This document shows positions 26,247-34,192 of a stretch of 47,354 nucleotides of DNA, piece after piece. The stretch lies in assembly GCF_000312125.1 (NCBI RefSeq), contig NZ_HE978641.1, positions 689,058-736,411 of the forward strand, written 5' to 3'. The DNA is from Timonella senegalensis JC301 (GTDB lineage: Bacteria > Actinomycetota > Actinomycetes > Actinomycetales > Cellulomonadaceae). The notes under the pieces are model-generated. The model worked only from the letters and a program-made list of their open reading frames with translations. It made no database searches and was not told where the DNA came from. Within the stretch, counting starts at the first letter, position 1; every line of letters starts with the position of its first letter. Made by a program: the position numbers and the translations under genes.

Positions 26247-28408
26247 TCGCTCCGCCTCACTGCGTAGTGCGAGCCAAGGACCGATAGCTGACCGAGCACA
26301 GCGTTGAGGTTGAGGTTGTGCTCAATCAGTCCATCGATCCGATTCAAAGTCTCAGCAATCCGTCGCTGCCACTCCAACGATGGCACGGTGAACGCGAGCT
26401 TGGCGATACTGCCGCCGCTGATCTCTCGGAACGTGCTGCCGTTGGCATGTGCATCCAGGACTCCAGTGGACTGGCGCAACAGGTAATACCAGAAGAGGGG
26501 ATCCTGAGTCTCGTCAAATATCAGAGAACGGACGCCCTGATTCGTGGCCAACGGCTGAGCGGCGATCGCGACGAGGCCTACTGGAGCACGGCTGGAGACG
26601 AGTACCGCATCTTTCGGGAGCAGCTTTGCGCTTGAGTTAGCCAGACCCGCCTCCGACAGTGATCTGGCGCCCGCACGAATATACCGGCCCTGATGTCCTG
26701 TCATGTCCTTGGGTGTTATCCAAGGGATACCGCCGCCGAAGTTCGCCTCGTCACGCGAAGGCGGTGTGCCACCGCCCACGACTTTCGCAACATCGCCGAC
26801 GCACACTTCCCTCCACTCATCGACCTCGAGCGCGTCCGAGAGCACAGCAAGCGCAGCTTCTGCTTGGGCACGAGCCGAGTCAAAATCCACCAGGAGTTGC
26901 CGGGCTTCAGAGACTAGGTTGATTCGTGCTGTGAGCGATTCGGGTGCGTTTGGGTCCACTACATTGTCGATAGACCCGACGTAGCGGCTCGGCGTAAGTA
27001 CGTAGCCTTGCGCGGCAATCTCCTCGGCTCTCGCTACCCGAGCGAAACCCTCAATGTCGACATAAGGTTCCGCAGGATTGCGTGAACGCCATGCGTGGTA
27101 TGTGCCTGCAATCTTCGATATGTCGTCGTCGCTCAGTGCACGTAGACGACGAGTCTCCATCTGACCAAGACGTCGTGCATCAATGAAGAGCACTTCGCCC
27201 GCGCGAGCGCGATGGCCGTTCCCGTGGCGGCCCTTGGATACGAACCACAGCGACACTGGAATGGCCGTATTGAAGAAGAGCCGATCGGGCAGCGACACGA
27301 TGCAATCAACAAGGTCATCCTGGACGAGTCGCTCTCGAACGTCCGCCTCACCTGCCGCTCGCGATGAGAGCGCTCCGTTCGCAAGCACGAAGCCCGCAGT
27401 ACCCGTGGGACTGAGGTGGTGGATGAAGTGCTGCACCCACGCAAAATTGGCGTTGCTCTGCGGCGGCGTTCCGTACTTCCAACGCGGATCATCGGCCAGC
27501 TTGGAATCCCACCAGTCAGAGACGTTGAAGGGTGGGTTCGCGATGACGAAGTCGGCACGCAAATCCGGGTGCAAGTCCTCCGTGAAGGAATCGGCCGAGC
27601 GCGGCCCAAGGTCGGCTTCGATACCTCGAAGCGCGAGGTTCATCTTGGCGAGCTTCCACGTCGTGTCGGTGTACTCCTGCCCGTAGACGGAGATGTCAGT
27701 GCGCTTACCACCATGAGCCTTCACGAACTCGGCTGACTGCACGAACATGCCGCCTGAACCTGCCGCAGGATCGTAGACGCGCCCCTTGTACGGCTCAAGC
27801 ATCTCGACGAGGAGCTTGACCACCCAGCGGGGCGTGTAGAAGGCTCCGGCGTCCTTGCCCGTCTCCTTACCGGCGAACTGGCCGAGGAAGTACTCGTAGA
27901 CCCGACCCAACACGTCGTCGGCGCCGTGATCGTCGGTCTCGGTGAAGCCAATCGAACCGATCAGGTCGACCAGCTCGCCCAGACGTCGCTTGTCCAGGCC
28001 GTCGCGGCCGTAGTTGCGCGGGAGCACACCGCGCAGTGACGGGTTCTCCTTCTCGATGAGATCCATCGCTTGGTCAATCTGCTGCCCGATCTCGGGCTGC
28101 TTCGCCACGGACTGGATGTAGCCCCAGCGCGCGAGCTCAGGCACCCAGAACACGTTGTGACTGGTGTACTCGTCGCGATCCTCGAGGAAATCAGGCAGCC
28201 GCTCCGGCTTGATCCCCTCCGTGGCCAACTCTGTCTGCAGAGTAGCTCGACGCTCCTCGAACCGGTCCGAGATGTACTTGAGGAAGACCAGGCCCAGCAC
28301 GACGTGCTTGTACTCGCTCGGCTCCTGGTTGCCGCGCAGCTTGTCGGCAGCCTCCCAGAGGGTCTGCTCGAGTGTCTTCGTCGGTTTCGGCTTCGCGGCG
28401 CGTGCCAT
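26243..28408 (-). CDS. hsdM: Fused type I N6-adenine methyltransferase and specificity subunit, defence operon gene 1
   Basis: A 721-residue protein. Residues 1-500 are HsdM: TLWEAADKLRGNQEPSEYKH at the N-terminus, DPAAGSGGMF (SAM motif, near 215) and NPPFNVSDWW (catalytic, near 292). Residues about 525-715 are a single HsdS-type target-recognition domain: WREVCVGDVAKVVGGGTPPS, IPWITPKDMTG, VLVSSRAPVG, NQGVRSL and the coiled-coil end IAETLNRIDGLIEHN. A normal HsdS has two such domains, so this fusion should act as a dimer on a palindromic split site. It leads the operon, with AGAGGAG upstream of ATG 28408. The next gene starts in its last bases (ATGA). Confidence 0.9.
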   Translation of the reverse strand: MARAAKPKPTKTLEQTLWEAADKLRGNQEPSEYKHVVLGLVFLKYISDRFEERRATLQTELATEGIKPERLPDFLEDRDEYTSHNVFWVPELARWGYIQSVAKQPEIGQQIDQAMDLIEKENPSLRGVLPRNYGRDGLDKRRLGELVDLIGSIGFTETDDHGADDVLGRVYEYFLGQFAGKETGKDAGAFYTPRWVVKLLVEMLEPYKGRVYDPAAGSGGMFVQSAEFVKAHGGKRTDISVYGQEYTDTTWKLAKMNLALRGIEADLGPRSADSFTEDLHPDLRADFVIANPPFNVSDWWDSKLADDPRWKYGTPPQSNANFAWVQHFIHHLSPTGTAGFVLANGALSSRAAGEADVRERLVQDDLVDCIVSLPDRLFFNTAIPVSLWFVSKGRHGNGHRARAGEVLFIDARRLGQMETRRLRALSDDDISKIAGTYHAWRSRNPAEPYVDIEGFARVARAEEIAAQGYVLTPSRYVGSIDNVVDPNAPESLTARINLVSEARQLLVDFDSARAQAEAALAVLSDALEVDEWREVCVGDVAKVVGGGTPPSRDEANFGGGIPWITPKDMTGHQGRYIRAGARSLSEAGLANSSAKLLPKDAVLVSSRAPVGLVAIAAQPLATNQGVRSLIFDETQDPLFWYYLLRQSTGVLDAHANGSTFREISGGSIAKLAFTVPSLEWQRRIAETLNRIDGLIEHNLNLNAVLGQLSVLGSHYAVRRSE

Positions 28409-28782
28409 GCTGTGAGTCTCCTCTGCGCCGCTGGGCGCGTCTTAAGTTGTGCTAATAGTGCCGTGTCCCACGGTACCGGCGGCCTCCGACACTGCTAGGG
28501 TGCCGCGCCGCTCGGGCGGGTCGTGCTGTCGCAGGCGGGAGCCGGACGGCTCGACCGGGACGCTGCGATCTGCCCTCTATTCTCTCATAATCCGCAATTT
28601 GCCGGAATAGGAATATCGCAAAGCGACGGATAAATACCTGCAGAGAGACAATTTCATTATTGTCTCAGTAATCGATTCGTGTTATATCCCAGAGCAGTAA
28701 TGCGCCTGGCTTTCCACCACACCATCTCCAGCAGTTCATGCATCTTCGTCTCACGAGGGGGTGATTCGGGAGTCCGCGCGTA
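28409..28782. other. Region upstream of the defence operon
   Basis: Its 374 bp should hold the operon promoter (minus strand, probably 28440-28500) but no box is convincing. The right half is AT-rich and contains the hairpin GAGACAAT-TTCATT-ATTGTCTC at 28645-28666. No gene is visible. The composition change near 28560 may be an old junction. Confidence 0.5.
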
Positions 28783-29909
28783 GTGCGTCTCGCGCCCGAT
28801 CTCACACCAGTCGGCTGGTTCCTGTTCGGGGCGATGGTGCTCCTGATCCTGACCTACCTCTACTTCTGGTGGATGGTGATCAAGGCCAGCGCCCACAAGC
28901 ACGCCTCTCGTGAGAAGGTCACCAACCGGAAGCTCACCGCATCTCTCGCTCACGCGAAGCGGAAAGGGAACACGCATCGCTTCCTGATCCAGATCACCAC
29001 CAAGGGCGGTGCGCTCTCCGTCGTCCAGCGCGGCATCGACAACGTCCTCGCAGGCGTGGCCCGCTATCCGGTGCTGCAGAAGGTCGTCAGGGTCGAGATC
29101 ATCACTGAGGGCGCCGATGAGGTGGCCGCTCTCCAGACCCGCTACCGAAACGCGATCATCCCGGTGACGCCGTACCTCCTGCCGACCGACTACCGCACAC
29201 CCAAAGACACCCGCCTCAAGGCTCGTGCGCTGGAGTACTGGTCGAGCAGCACCGCGCCTCTCCGACCGAGTCCTACGTCGTGCACTACGACGAAGAATCC
29301 GTCTTCACCCCCGACAACCTCGCACGCTTGGTGCATCGCCTGAGTCGTCATCCGGTGGGGATCTCGGAGGGCATGATCTCCTACGGTCTGGGCTGGAACG
29401 AGACGACGCTGCTGAACAAGGCGATGGAGGCCAACCGTCCCTTCGGCTGCCACGAGTGCTACTCCGTCATGACCAGCCCGCCACCGATGCATCTGCACGG
29501 CTCGAACCTCGTCGTCCGTCAGGATCTGGAGAACCAGATCGGCTGGGACATCGGTAACCTCGACGGCTCCGCCCTCATCGCCGAAGACCTCGTCTTCGGT
29601 CTCGCTGCCTATCTCAAGTTCGGGAAGGACGTGTTCGGCTGACACCACACCGAGATGATCGAGCAACCGCCGTTCACCTTGAAGGCCGCCTACAAACAGC
29701 GTGAGCGCTGGGTGTTCGGCGCCATGCAAGCCCTCGCACACATCCGCCAGCAGCCCGACTGGATGCGCCTGTCCCGCAAAGATCGGTGGCACATCAACGT
29801 GATCATCCGCCTGCGCGTGCTGACCTACGCACTCGGCTTCCCGGTCTCGCTCCTCGCGCTCGGCTCCAACGTCGTCGTCCTGCTCATCCTCGCTGCCGAA
29901 GCCGTCCGA
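28783..29909 (+). pseudogene. Decayed membrane glycosyltransferase (egghead-like GT2)
   Basis: The reading frame opens with a TM helix (GWFLFGAMVLLILTYLYFWW) and continues with GT2 sequence. A frameshift near 29240 moves it to the frame reading ESYVVHYDEESVFTPDN, and a TGA at 29640-29642 replaces what is probably a Trp (FG-stop-HHTEMIEQPPFT). The acceptor and processivity regions EDLVFGLAAYLKFG and KQRERWVFGA are recognisable. The last TM helices are missing, because the gene is joined in frame near 29910 to a serine recombinase tail. It is surely inactive. It lies beyond the promoter end of the defence operon, on the opposite strand. Confidence 0.75.
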
Positions 29910-30701
29910 GAGGGCAGCATCTGGTGCGGCCAGTGCCGCCTCGAACAGCACGTCAACCGCCGCATGATCCTCATGCGCACCACCGGCAGGCACGGCACCG
30001 CCGACTACGGGTATTTCTTCTGCCGAGGCGTGCAAGACCACGTCTGCGGCGCCCCCTACTCCTCGATCGACCGCGTCGAGGACGCCATCGCCGAGCACTA
30101 CAAGACCATCCGCCTCAGTCCCGCGTTCGTCGCCGCTGTCCGCGACCACATCGAGGCGGCGCTGGACGACCAGGTCGCCGCGCAGCAGTTGCTCCGCAAG
30201 AACCTGGAGGATCAGCTGGCGCAGCTCGCGACCAAGGAAGACAACCTCCTCGACCTCGCCGCAGACAGCTCACTCCCGCAGGAGCGCATCCGGCAGCGAC
30301 TCCGGGAGATAGCCTGCGACCGGCAGCGCGTCACCGAACAGCTCAGCCAAGTCCACGGCGACCTCTCCAGTGGCCGAGCGCTCCTCGACGCGCACCTGAA
30401 CCTGCTCGAGAACCCCTATGAGCTGTACCTCCACGCCAGCGAAGCCACCCGCCGCAAGCCCAACCAGGCAATCTTCGCCCACGTCTACGTCGCCCACGAC
30501 GAGGTCGTCGGAGACGACATCCGCTCGCCGCTACGGGAACTCCTCGCCGCCGAACGCGGCTGGGAGGCCCCTCACAGCGGGCGCAACGCCCGAGATAGCA
30601 CGCAGTACGGCCCAGGCCGCGACAGCGCGCCACACCGGCCCAGAAACGCCAAAAGCCGCCCCGAAGGGCGACCTGGCCAAACTACAGAATCTCTGGCTTG
30701 A
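29910..30701 (+). pseudogene. C-terminal remnant of a large serine recombinase
   Basis: It begins GSIWCGQCRLEQHVNRR and RTTGRHGTADYGYFFCRG, the zinc-ribbon part of large serine recombinases, continues with a long coiled coil (LRKNLEDQLAQLATKEDN to VTEQLSQVHGDLSSG) and ends in the usual basic tail. The catalytic resolvase domain and the recombinase domain are missing; the sequence is fused in frame to the GT2 fragment. This is probably what is left of the integrase that brought in or rearranged the island. It stops 47 bp from the tRNA-Ala gene. Confidence 0.75.
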
Positions 30702-30748
30702 CCTGCCTGGCGGCGTTTACGAGGACGCCGATTGCAGTAAGCCTCTTA

Positions 30749-30824
30749 TGGTGGAGCTAAGGGGATTCGAACCCCTGACCTTCTCATTGCGAACGAGACG
30801 CGCTACCAACTGCGCCATAGCCCC
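30749..30824 (-). tRNA. tRNA-Ala (anticodon CGC)
   Basis: A full cloverleaf on the minus strand: acceptor GGGGCTA/TAGCTCC (one G-T), D-stem GCGC/GCGC, anticodon stem TCTCG/TGAGA with loop TTCGCAA (anticodon CGC), T-stem AGGGG/CCCCT with loop TTCGAAT, discriminator A and encoded CCA. It is an isolated tRNA gene next to recombinase debris and marks the right edge of the island. Confidence 0.95.
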
Positions 30825-31019
30825 AAAGTGGGTGATGAAACTGGGTAGGCTGTAACTTAATCGCCGTTCCCGACATCAGTTTTATCGTACGCCTCACGCG
30901 CAAGGTTGGGACTTTCTACTTAGTCACACCGCAGTTATGTCCGCTAGAAAGGCCCAACCAGCGCCCCAGCACGTGACTACCAGCCACCAGCGCCCACCCA
31001 CCGACGCAAGGAACTCGCT
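30825..31019. other. tRNA upstream region and divergent promoter area
   Basis: This gap lies between the tRNA-Ala gene and the GTG of the next gene, which run in opposite directions. It is moderately AT-rich around 30850-30945 and should carry both promoters. I see no gene or strong palindrome. Confidence 0.4.
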
Positions 31020-31637
31020 GTGAACACCAAGCGCCACAACGCCATCACCAACGTCCTGGTTGTTCTTGCGCTTGCCGCAGTGGCTGCTGGCGGATGGTTC
31101 TTCATCAAGGATCGGGTCCGTAACTTTACGAGCCCTCAGAACTGCTCGCAGTCGGTCGCCTTCGATTACTTTGCGTATGGCGAGCTGGCCGAGGCCAAGG
31201 CTGACTCAGATGCCATCATCGTGGCGCATGCGGTTGACCTGGCGGACTCGGGCTTCGGCGCCGACGATCTCCTGCGCACAACCGTGAACACACATGTTCA
31301 GGAAGTCCTGTGGACAAAAGACGGCCTCGGCGCTCCACCCGCTGCTGGCTCCCCCATCAAGGTCACCCAGTATGCCAATTCGGTCTGCAGCAACGAACTC
31401 ACGTACTCACGCATGGTGGCCGGGAAGGACTACGTCCTCTTCCTCAGCTACTCACATGACGTCACGGCGAGTTGGTTCATGCCGCTGGGCGGCCAGGGCA
31501 CGTTCTTGATTAACCAGATTGACGACGATCCACAGATTTCCAGCCCACAGCACGTTTACCCCGAGGTCTTTGGCGAGGACTTCAGCACCACGGTGTCCCT
31601 CACAGACTTTGTCAGCGCCATCAAGGATGCCAAGTAA
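31020..31637 (+). CDS. Membrane-anchored extracytoplasmic protein of unknown function
   Basis: A 205-residue protein with an N-terminal TM helix or uncleaved signal (VLVVLALAAVAAGGWFFI, residues about 12-30) and an extracytoplasmic domain with two cysteines (NCSQSVA near 41 and SVCSNEL near 122) that could pair. SDAIIVAHAVDL and AGKDYVLFLSYS suggest a beta-barrel OB-like fold of the kind seen in surface proteins that follow metal or stress stimuli, but I do not recognise the family. It starts with GTG and stands alone, convergent with the tetR gene 11 bp away. The segment QIDDDPQI is encoded by a TTGACGACGATCC match to the repeat core, possibly by chance. Confidence 0.65.
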   Translation: MNTKRHNAITNVLVVLALAAVAAGGWFFIKDRVRNFTSPQNCSQSVAFDYFAYGELAEAKADSDAIIVAHAVDLADSGFGADDLLRTTVNTHVQEVLWTKDGLGAPPAAGSPIKVTQYANSVCSNELTYSRMVAGKDYVLFLSYSHDVTASWFMPLGGQGTFLINQIDDDPQISSPQHVYPEVFGEDFSTTVSLTDFVSAIKDAK

Positions 31638-31648
31638 CGCGGTTCGCA

Positions 31649-32221
31649 CTAGTTGGTGATCCGCAGGACCGCCTCAACGGCGAGGTCCGCCACGTCCTCT
31701 GTGTCGAGCGCCCGGTGAATGGTGAGCCCCTCGATCAGAGCGTCCAGCATGCGCGCAGTATCGGGATCGAAGTGCTGCTCGAGCGCGGCTCGGCTCTTGA
31801 CCATCCATGCGTGCGTGATCTCGCGATACTCCGGGCGGCGGGCGGCCAGCGCATACAGTTCGTGCGTGATGACGAGGTCGTTTGAACGCGCACGCTCCGC
31901 TCTAGCGTCTGCACGCTCCCTGTCTGGAAATACGTCGTGCGTGATGATCGAGACCACGGCATCGCGCGCTTCTAGATAGTTGGTTGCCGCCGACATTCGG
32001 GCGGCGAACCGAGCTGCCACCTCGTCTGCGAACCGCGTAAACACCTCGAACAACAGCTCATCACGGCCGGAGAAGTAATAGGTCATGGCACCGAGCGGCA
32101 CGTCCGCGGCAGCCGCGATCTTGCGGTGTGTCACCCCATCCACGCCATTGGCGGCAATCAACTCCCTAGTCACCGCAAGGATTCGTTCCCTGCGCTCCGG
32201 GTCGATTCTGCGTTCTGCCAC
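31649..32221 (-). CDS. TetR-family transcriptional regulator
   Basis: A 190-residue protein with an N-terminal TetR HTH: RERILAVTRELIAANG, then VTHRKIAAAADVPLGAMTYY and FSGRDELLFEVF. The ligand domain is generic. It lies 58 bp downstream of the maltose acetyltransferase gene on the same strand and is probably cotranscribed. Two GTACG-NN-CGTAC sites overlap the start of that operon and are the likely autoregulatory targets. Confidence 0.88.
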   Translation of the reverse strand: MAERRIDPERRERILAVTRELIAANGVDGVTHRKIAAAADVPLGAMTYYFSGRDELLFEVFTRFADEVAARFAARMSAATNYLEARDAVVSIITHDVFPDRERADARAERARSNDLVITHELYALAARRPEYREITHAWMVKSRAALEQHFDPDTARMLDALIEGLTIHRALDTEDVADLAVEAVLRITN

Positions 32222-32279
32222 GCCTATCTCCTACCTTCCGCAACCCTGCTCACGTGTTTTGCTCCTGCGAAGGCCTTGT

Positions 32280-32906
32280 TCAGGCGCCAGAGCCACCAGT
32301 TGCCGGGCGAACGTTGAAGTCCTTCTCCTCGAGTTCTCGCACCACGCGCGCAGGTGATCCCAGCGCGAGCACATTGGCGGGAAGGTCCTTGGTGACCACG
32401 GATCCGGCGCCCACTACTGTGTTGTCGCCGATGGTCACCCCCGGGCACACGATCACTCCGCCGCCGAGCCAGACGTTGTTGCCAATCGTGATCGGCAGTG
32501 CGCCCTCGAGCTTGTCGCGGCGCGGAGTTGGCTCGAGCGGGTGGATCGGGGTCAGGAGTTGAACGTTGGGGCCGATCTGGCAGTCATCACCAATGGTGAT
32601 TGGGGCGACGTCCAGCGCGGTGAGGTTGTAGTTGGCAAAGGTCCGCTTGCCTACTTTGAGGTAGGAGCCGTAGTCCACAAACAGCGGAGGCTTGATGTAC
32701 GAGCGCTCCCCGAGTTCGCCAAGGAGTTCTTGGAGAACCGAGTAGGCCGCGTCCGGGTCGGTCCGGTGCAACTCCGCGTACTGCGTTTGCAGCGCGTAGG
32801 CGCGCTGGCTGGCTGATTCGAGGTCGGGGTCATCGGCGATGTAGAAGTCGCCGTCCTCCATGCGCTGCTTGTTGGTTCGAGGGTCGCCTGCGAAATACTC
32901 CGTCAT
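32280..32906 (-). CDS. maa: Maltose O-acetyltransferase-like hexapeptide transferase
   Basis: A 208-residue left-handed beta-helix enzyme. The N-terminal Mac domain (MTEYFAGDPRTNKQRMEDGD) precedes hexapeptide repeats such as ITIGDDCQIGPNVQL, ITIGNNVWLGGGVIVCPG and VTIGDNTVVGAGSVVTKD. The catalytic His is in LLTPIHPLEP. It would transfer acetyl from acetyl-CoA to maltose, glucose or a related sugar. ATG 32906 was chosen from the family's conserved N-terminus; a TTG at 32942 is possible. The operator palindrome overlaps the start codon, implying a short or absent leader and strong repression by the linked TetR. Confidence 0.85.
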   Translation of the reverse strand: MTEYFAGDPRTNKQRMEDGDFYIADDPDLESASQRAYALQTQYAELHRTDPDAAYSVLQELLGELGERSYIKPPLFVDYGSYLKVGKRTFANYNLTALDVAPITIGDDCQIGPNVQLLTPIHPLEPTPRRDKLEGALPITIGNNVWLGGGVIVCPGVTIGDNTVVGAGSVVTKDLPANVLALGSPARVVRELEEKDFNVRPATGGSGA

Positions 32907-32923
32907 GTGTACGAGCGTACACA
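32906..32923. promoter_or_regulatory. Operator site 1 at the maa start, TGTGTACG-AG-CGTACACA
   Basis: A perfect 8-bp inverted repeat with a 2-bp centre that overlaps the maa start codon. It shares the core GTACG-NN-CGTAC with site 2, whose centre lies 54 bp upstream. Binding by the TetR encoded in the same operon is inferred. Confidence 0.65.
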
Positions 32924-32962
32924 TCGCCTCTTGCTCGGGCAACGGTCGCCTACCCGGGACTA

Positions 32963-32974
32963 GTACGTTCGTAC
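32963..32974. promoter_or_regulatory. Operator site 2 upstream of maa, GTACG-TT-CGTAC
   Basis: A perfect 5-bp inverted repeat with the same core as site 1, close to where the promoter should be. It lies in the 90-bp gap before the convergent end of hxlR. Confidence 0.55.
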
Positions 32975-32993
32975 ACTCGCGGCCCGAGATCCG

Positions 32994-33332
32994 CTAGACC
33001 TCAATAGAATCCAGGAGCTCGAAGTGCTCCCGAGCCCAACTCTCGAGCGCCTTCAACGGCTCCTGCAGTGAGCGCCCGGCATCCGTAAGTGAGTACTCCA
33101 CGCGTGGCGGAACCTCCGGGTATGCCCGGCGGGACACGATCCCATCAGCCTCAAGCTTGCGCAGAGTCTGGGTCAACATCTTCTGTGAGATGCCGTCGAT
33201 CTGCCGCGCGATCTCCCCGAAACGCGTTGGGCCCTCGGACAGAATACCTACCACAAGCACAGTCCAGCGGTCCCCTATGCGGTCGAGCAGACGGCGCGAT
33301 GGGCAGTTCCTGTCATACGGATTTGCTTCCAT
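32994..33332 (-). CDS. HxlR-family transcriptional regulator
   Basis: A 112-residue winged-helix protein. CPSRRLLDRIGDRWTVLV at the N-terminus carries the Cys that many HxlR proteins use for redox or electrophile sensing, followed by RFGEIARQIDGISQKMLTQT and the wing PEVPPRVEYSLT. It is divergent from the NAD(P)-binding gene at 33432 and most likely represses it; three AGTNACT sites lie in the gap. Such pairs typically answer quinones, aldehydes or diamide. Confidence 0.88.
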   Translation of the reverse strand: MEANPYDRNCPSRRLLDRIGDRWTVLVVGILSEGPTRFGEIARQIDGISQKMLTQTLRKLEADGIVSRRAYPEVPPRVEYSLTDAGRSLQEPLKALESWAREHFELLDSIEV

Positions 33333-33345
33333 GAGCCAACATCCT

Positions 33346-33398
33346 AGTTACTTCAAAGTGCCTACTTACCAAACGATAGTAACTCTCTTACAGTAACT
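33346..33398. promoter_or_regulatory. HxlR-type operator region
   Basis: AGTTACT (33346-33352) and AGTAACT twice (33378-33384, 33392-33398) lie between the divergent starts. The first is the inverted complement of the other two, giving the dyad expected for a dimeric HxlR regulator. Both promoters must overlap this 80-bp gap. Confidence 0.6.
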
Positions 33399-33431
33399 AA
33401 TGAAGATCTGATGACCACACAGGAGGAAAGA

Positions 33432-34034
33432 ATGAAGATCGCAATCTACGGCGGAACCGGGATGGTCGGCTCACGAGTTGCACTCGAGGCAATCGGCCGC
33501 GGCCACGAAGTCACCGTCATCGGCCGACACCAGGCCAACGTTGAGGGCGCAACCCTTCAGATTGGCGACGCCTCTGACACTGACGAGTTCCTCCAGACTG
33601 CCCGCGAGCACGACGCCGTGGTTATCTCAATCCCACCAAGCCGCACGGGCCAGTCCCACCGCCCGACCCTTGAACTGCACAAGAACATCATCGAGAACCG
33701 CCCCGCCGGCCGCACCTTTGTGGTGGGCGGCGCCGGAAGCCTCATGGCGGGAGACAGGCACCTGCACGAGACCGAGGGCTTCCCCGCCGCGTTCAAGCCC
33801 GAGGCCGAGACCATGTCCACTGTGCTGGACATGTACAAAGAATCCACCGGGTTCAACTGGGTCGTCCTGTCCCCTGCGCCCCTGATTGCGCCGGGAACCC
33901 GCACGGGCTCCTACAAGGTGGGCAAGGACTCGCCTGTTGGCGACTCGATTTCCGCCGAGGACTTTGCGGTGGCCGTTGTTGACGAGCTTGAGAACCCTGC
34001 CCACCAGAACACCCGCTTCACCGTGGCAAACTGA
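33432..34034 (+). CDS. NAD(P)-binding oxidoreductase, NmrA/SDR-atypical type
   Basis: A 200-residue Rossmann protein. The dinucleotide motif IYGGTGMVGSRV is at residues 5-16 and a basic residue after the second strand (VIGRHQ) suggests NADP(H). The family includes NAD(P)H-dependent quinone or flavin reductases and sensors; the classical Tyr-Lys pair is absent, as in that group. ATG 33432 follows AGGAGG at ideal spacing, so the upstream ATG 33411 is not used. It is divergent from hxlR and probably induced by electrophile or redox stress. Confidence 0.82.
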   Translation: MKIAIYGGTGMVGSRVALEAIGRGHEVTVIGRHQANVEGATLQIGDASDTDEFLQTAREHDAVVISIPPSRTGQSHRPTLELHKNIIENRPAGRTFVVGGAGSLMAGDRHLHETEGFPAAFKPEAETMSTVLDMYKESTGFNWVVLSPAPLIAPGTRTGSYKVGKDSPVGDSISAEDFAVAVVDELENPAHQNTRFTVAN

Positions 34035-34045
34035 CCCATCCCCAC

Positions 34046-34105
34046 ATCGAGAGTATTCCTGAGCCCACTCTCGACATCGAGAGTGGGCTCAGGAATACTC
34101 TCGAT
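34046..34105. repeat. 60-nt four-unit palindrome, CGAGAGT type, copy 1
   Basis: ATCGAGAGT-N-ACTCTCGA and its mirror form a palindrome in which the unit CGAGAGT appears as forward, reverse, forward, reverse. Each half can fold alone and the halves also pair with each other. It follows the NAD(P)-binding gene by 11 bp. It differs by a single base from the copy at 38557. Confidence 0.88.
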
Positions 34106-34192
34106 CGAAAGGTGGGGTGGTGCCGTGGCACCGAGCCCCACCCAACCGCACCACCACGTGCGAGTGTCGGCGGGTGGGTCTTTACTAGTCCT

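Noticed and set aside
30749-30824. tRNA-Ala as the island's integration site
   Set aside because: I could not find a duplicated tRNA end at the other boundary near 15 kb, and serine integrases seldom use tRNA genes. It remains only a landmark.
31515-31530. ATTGACGACGATCC match inside the gene at 31020
   Set aside because: No similarity extends beyond the 14-nt core, so I do not call a repeat copy.
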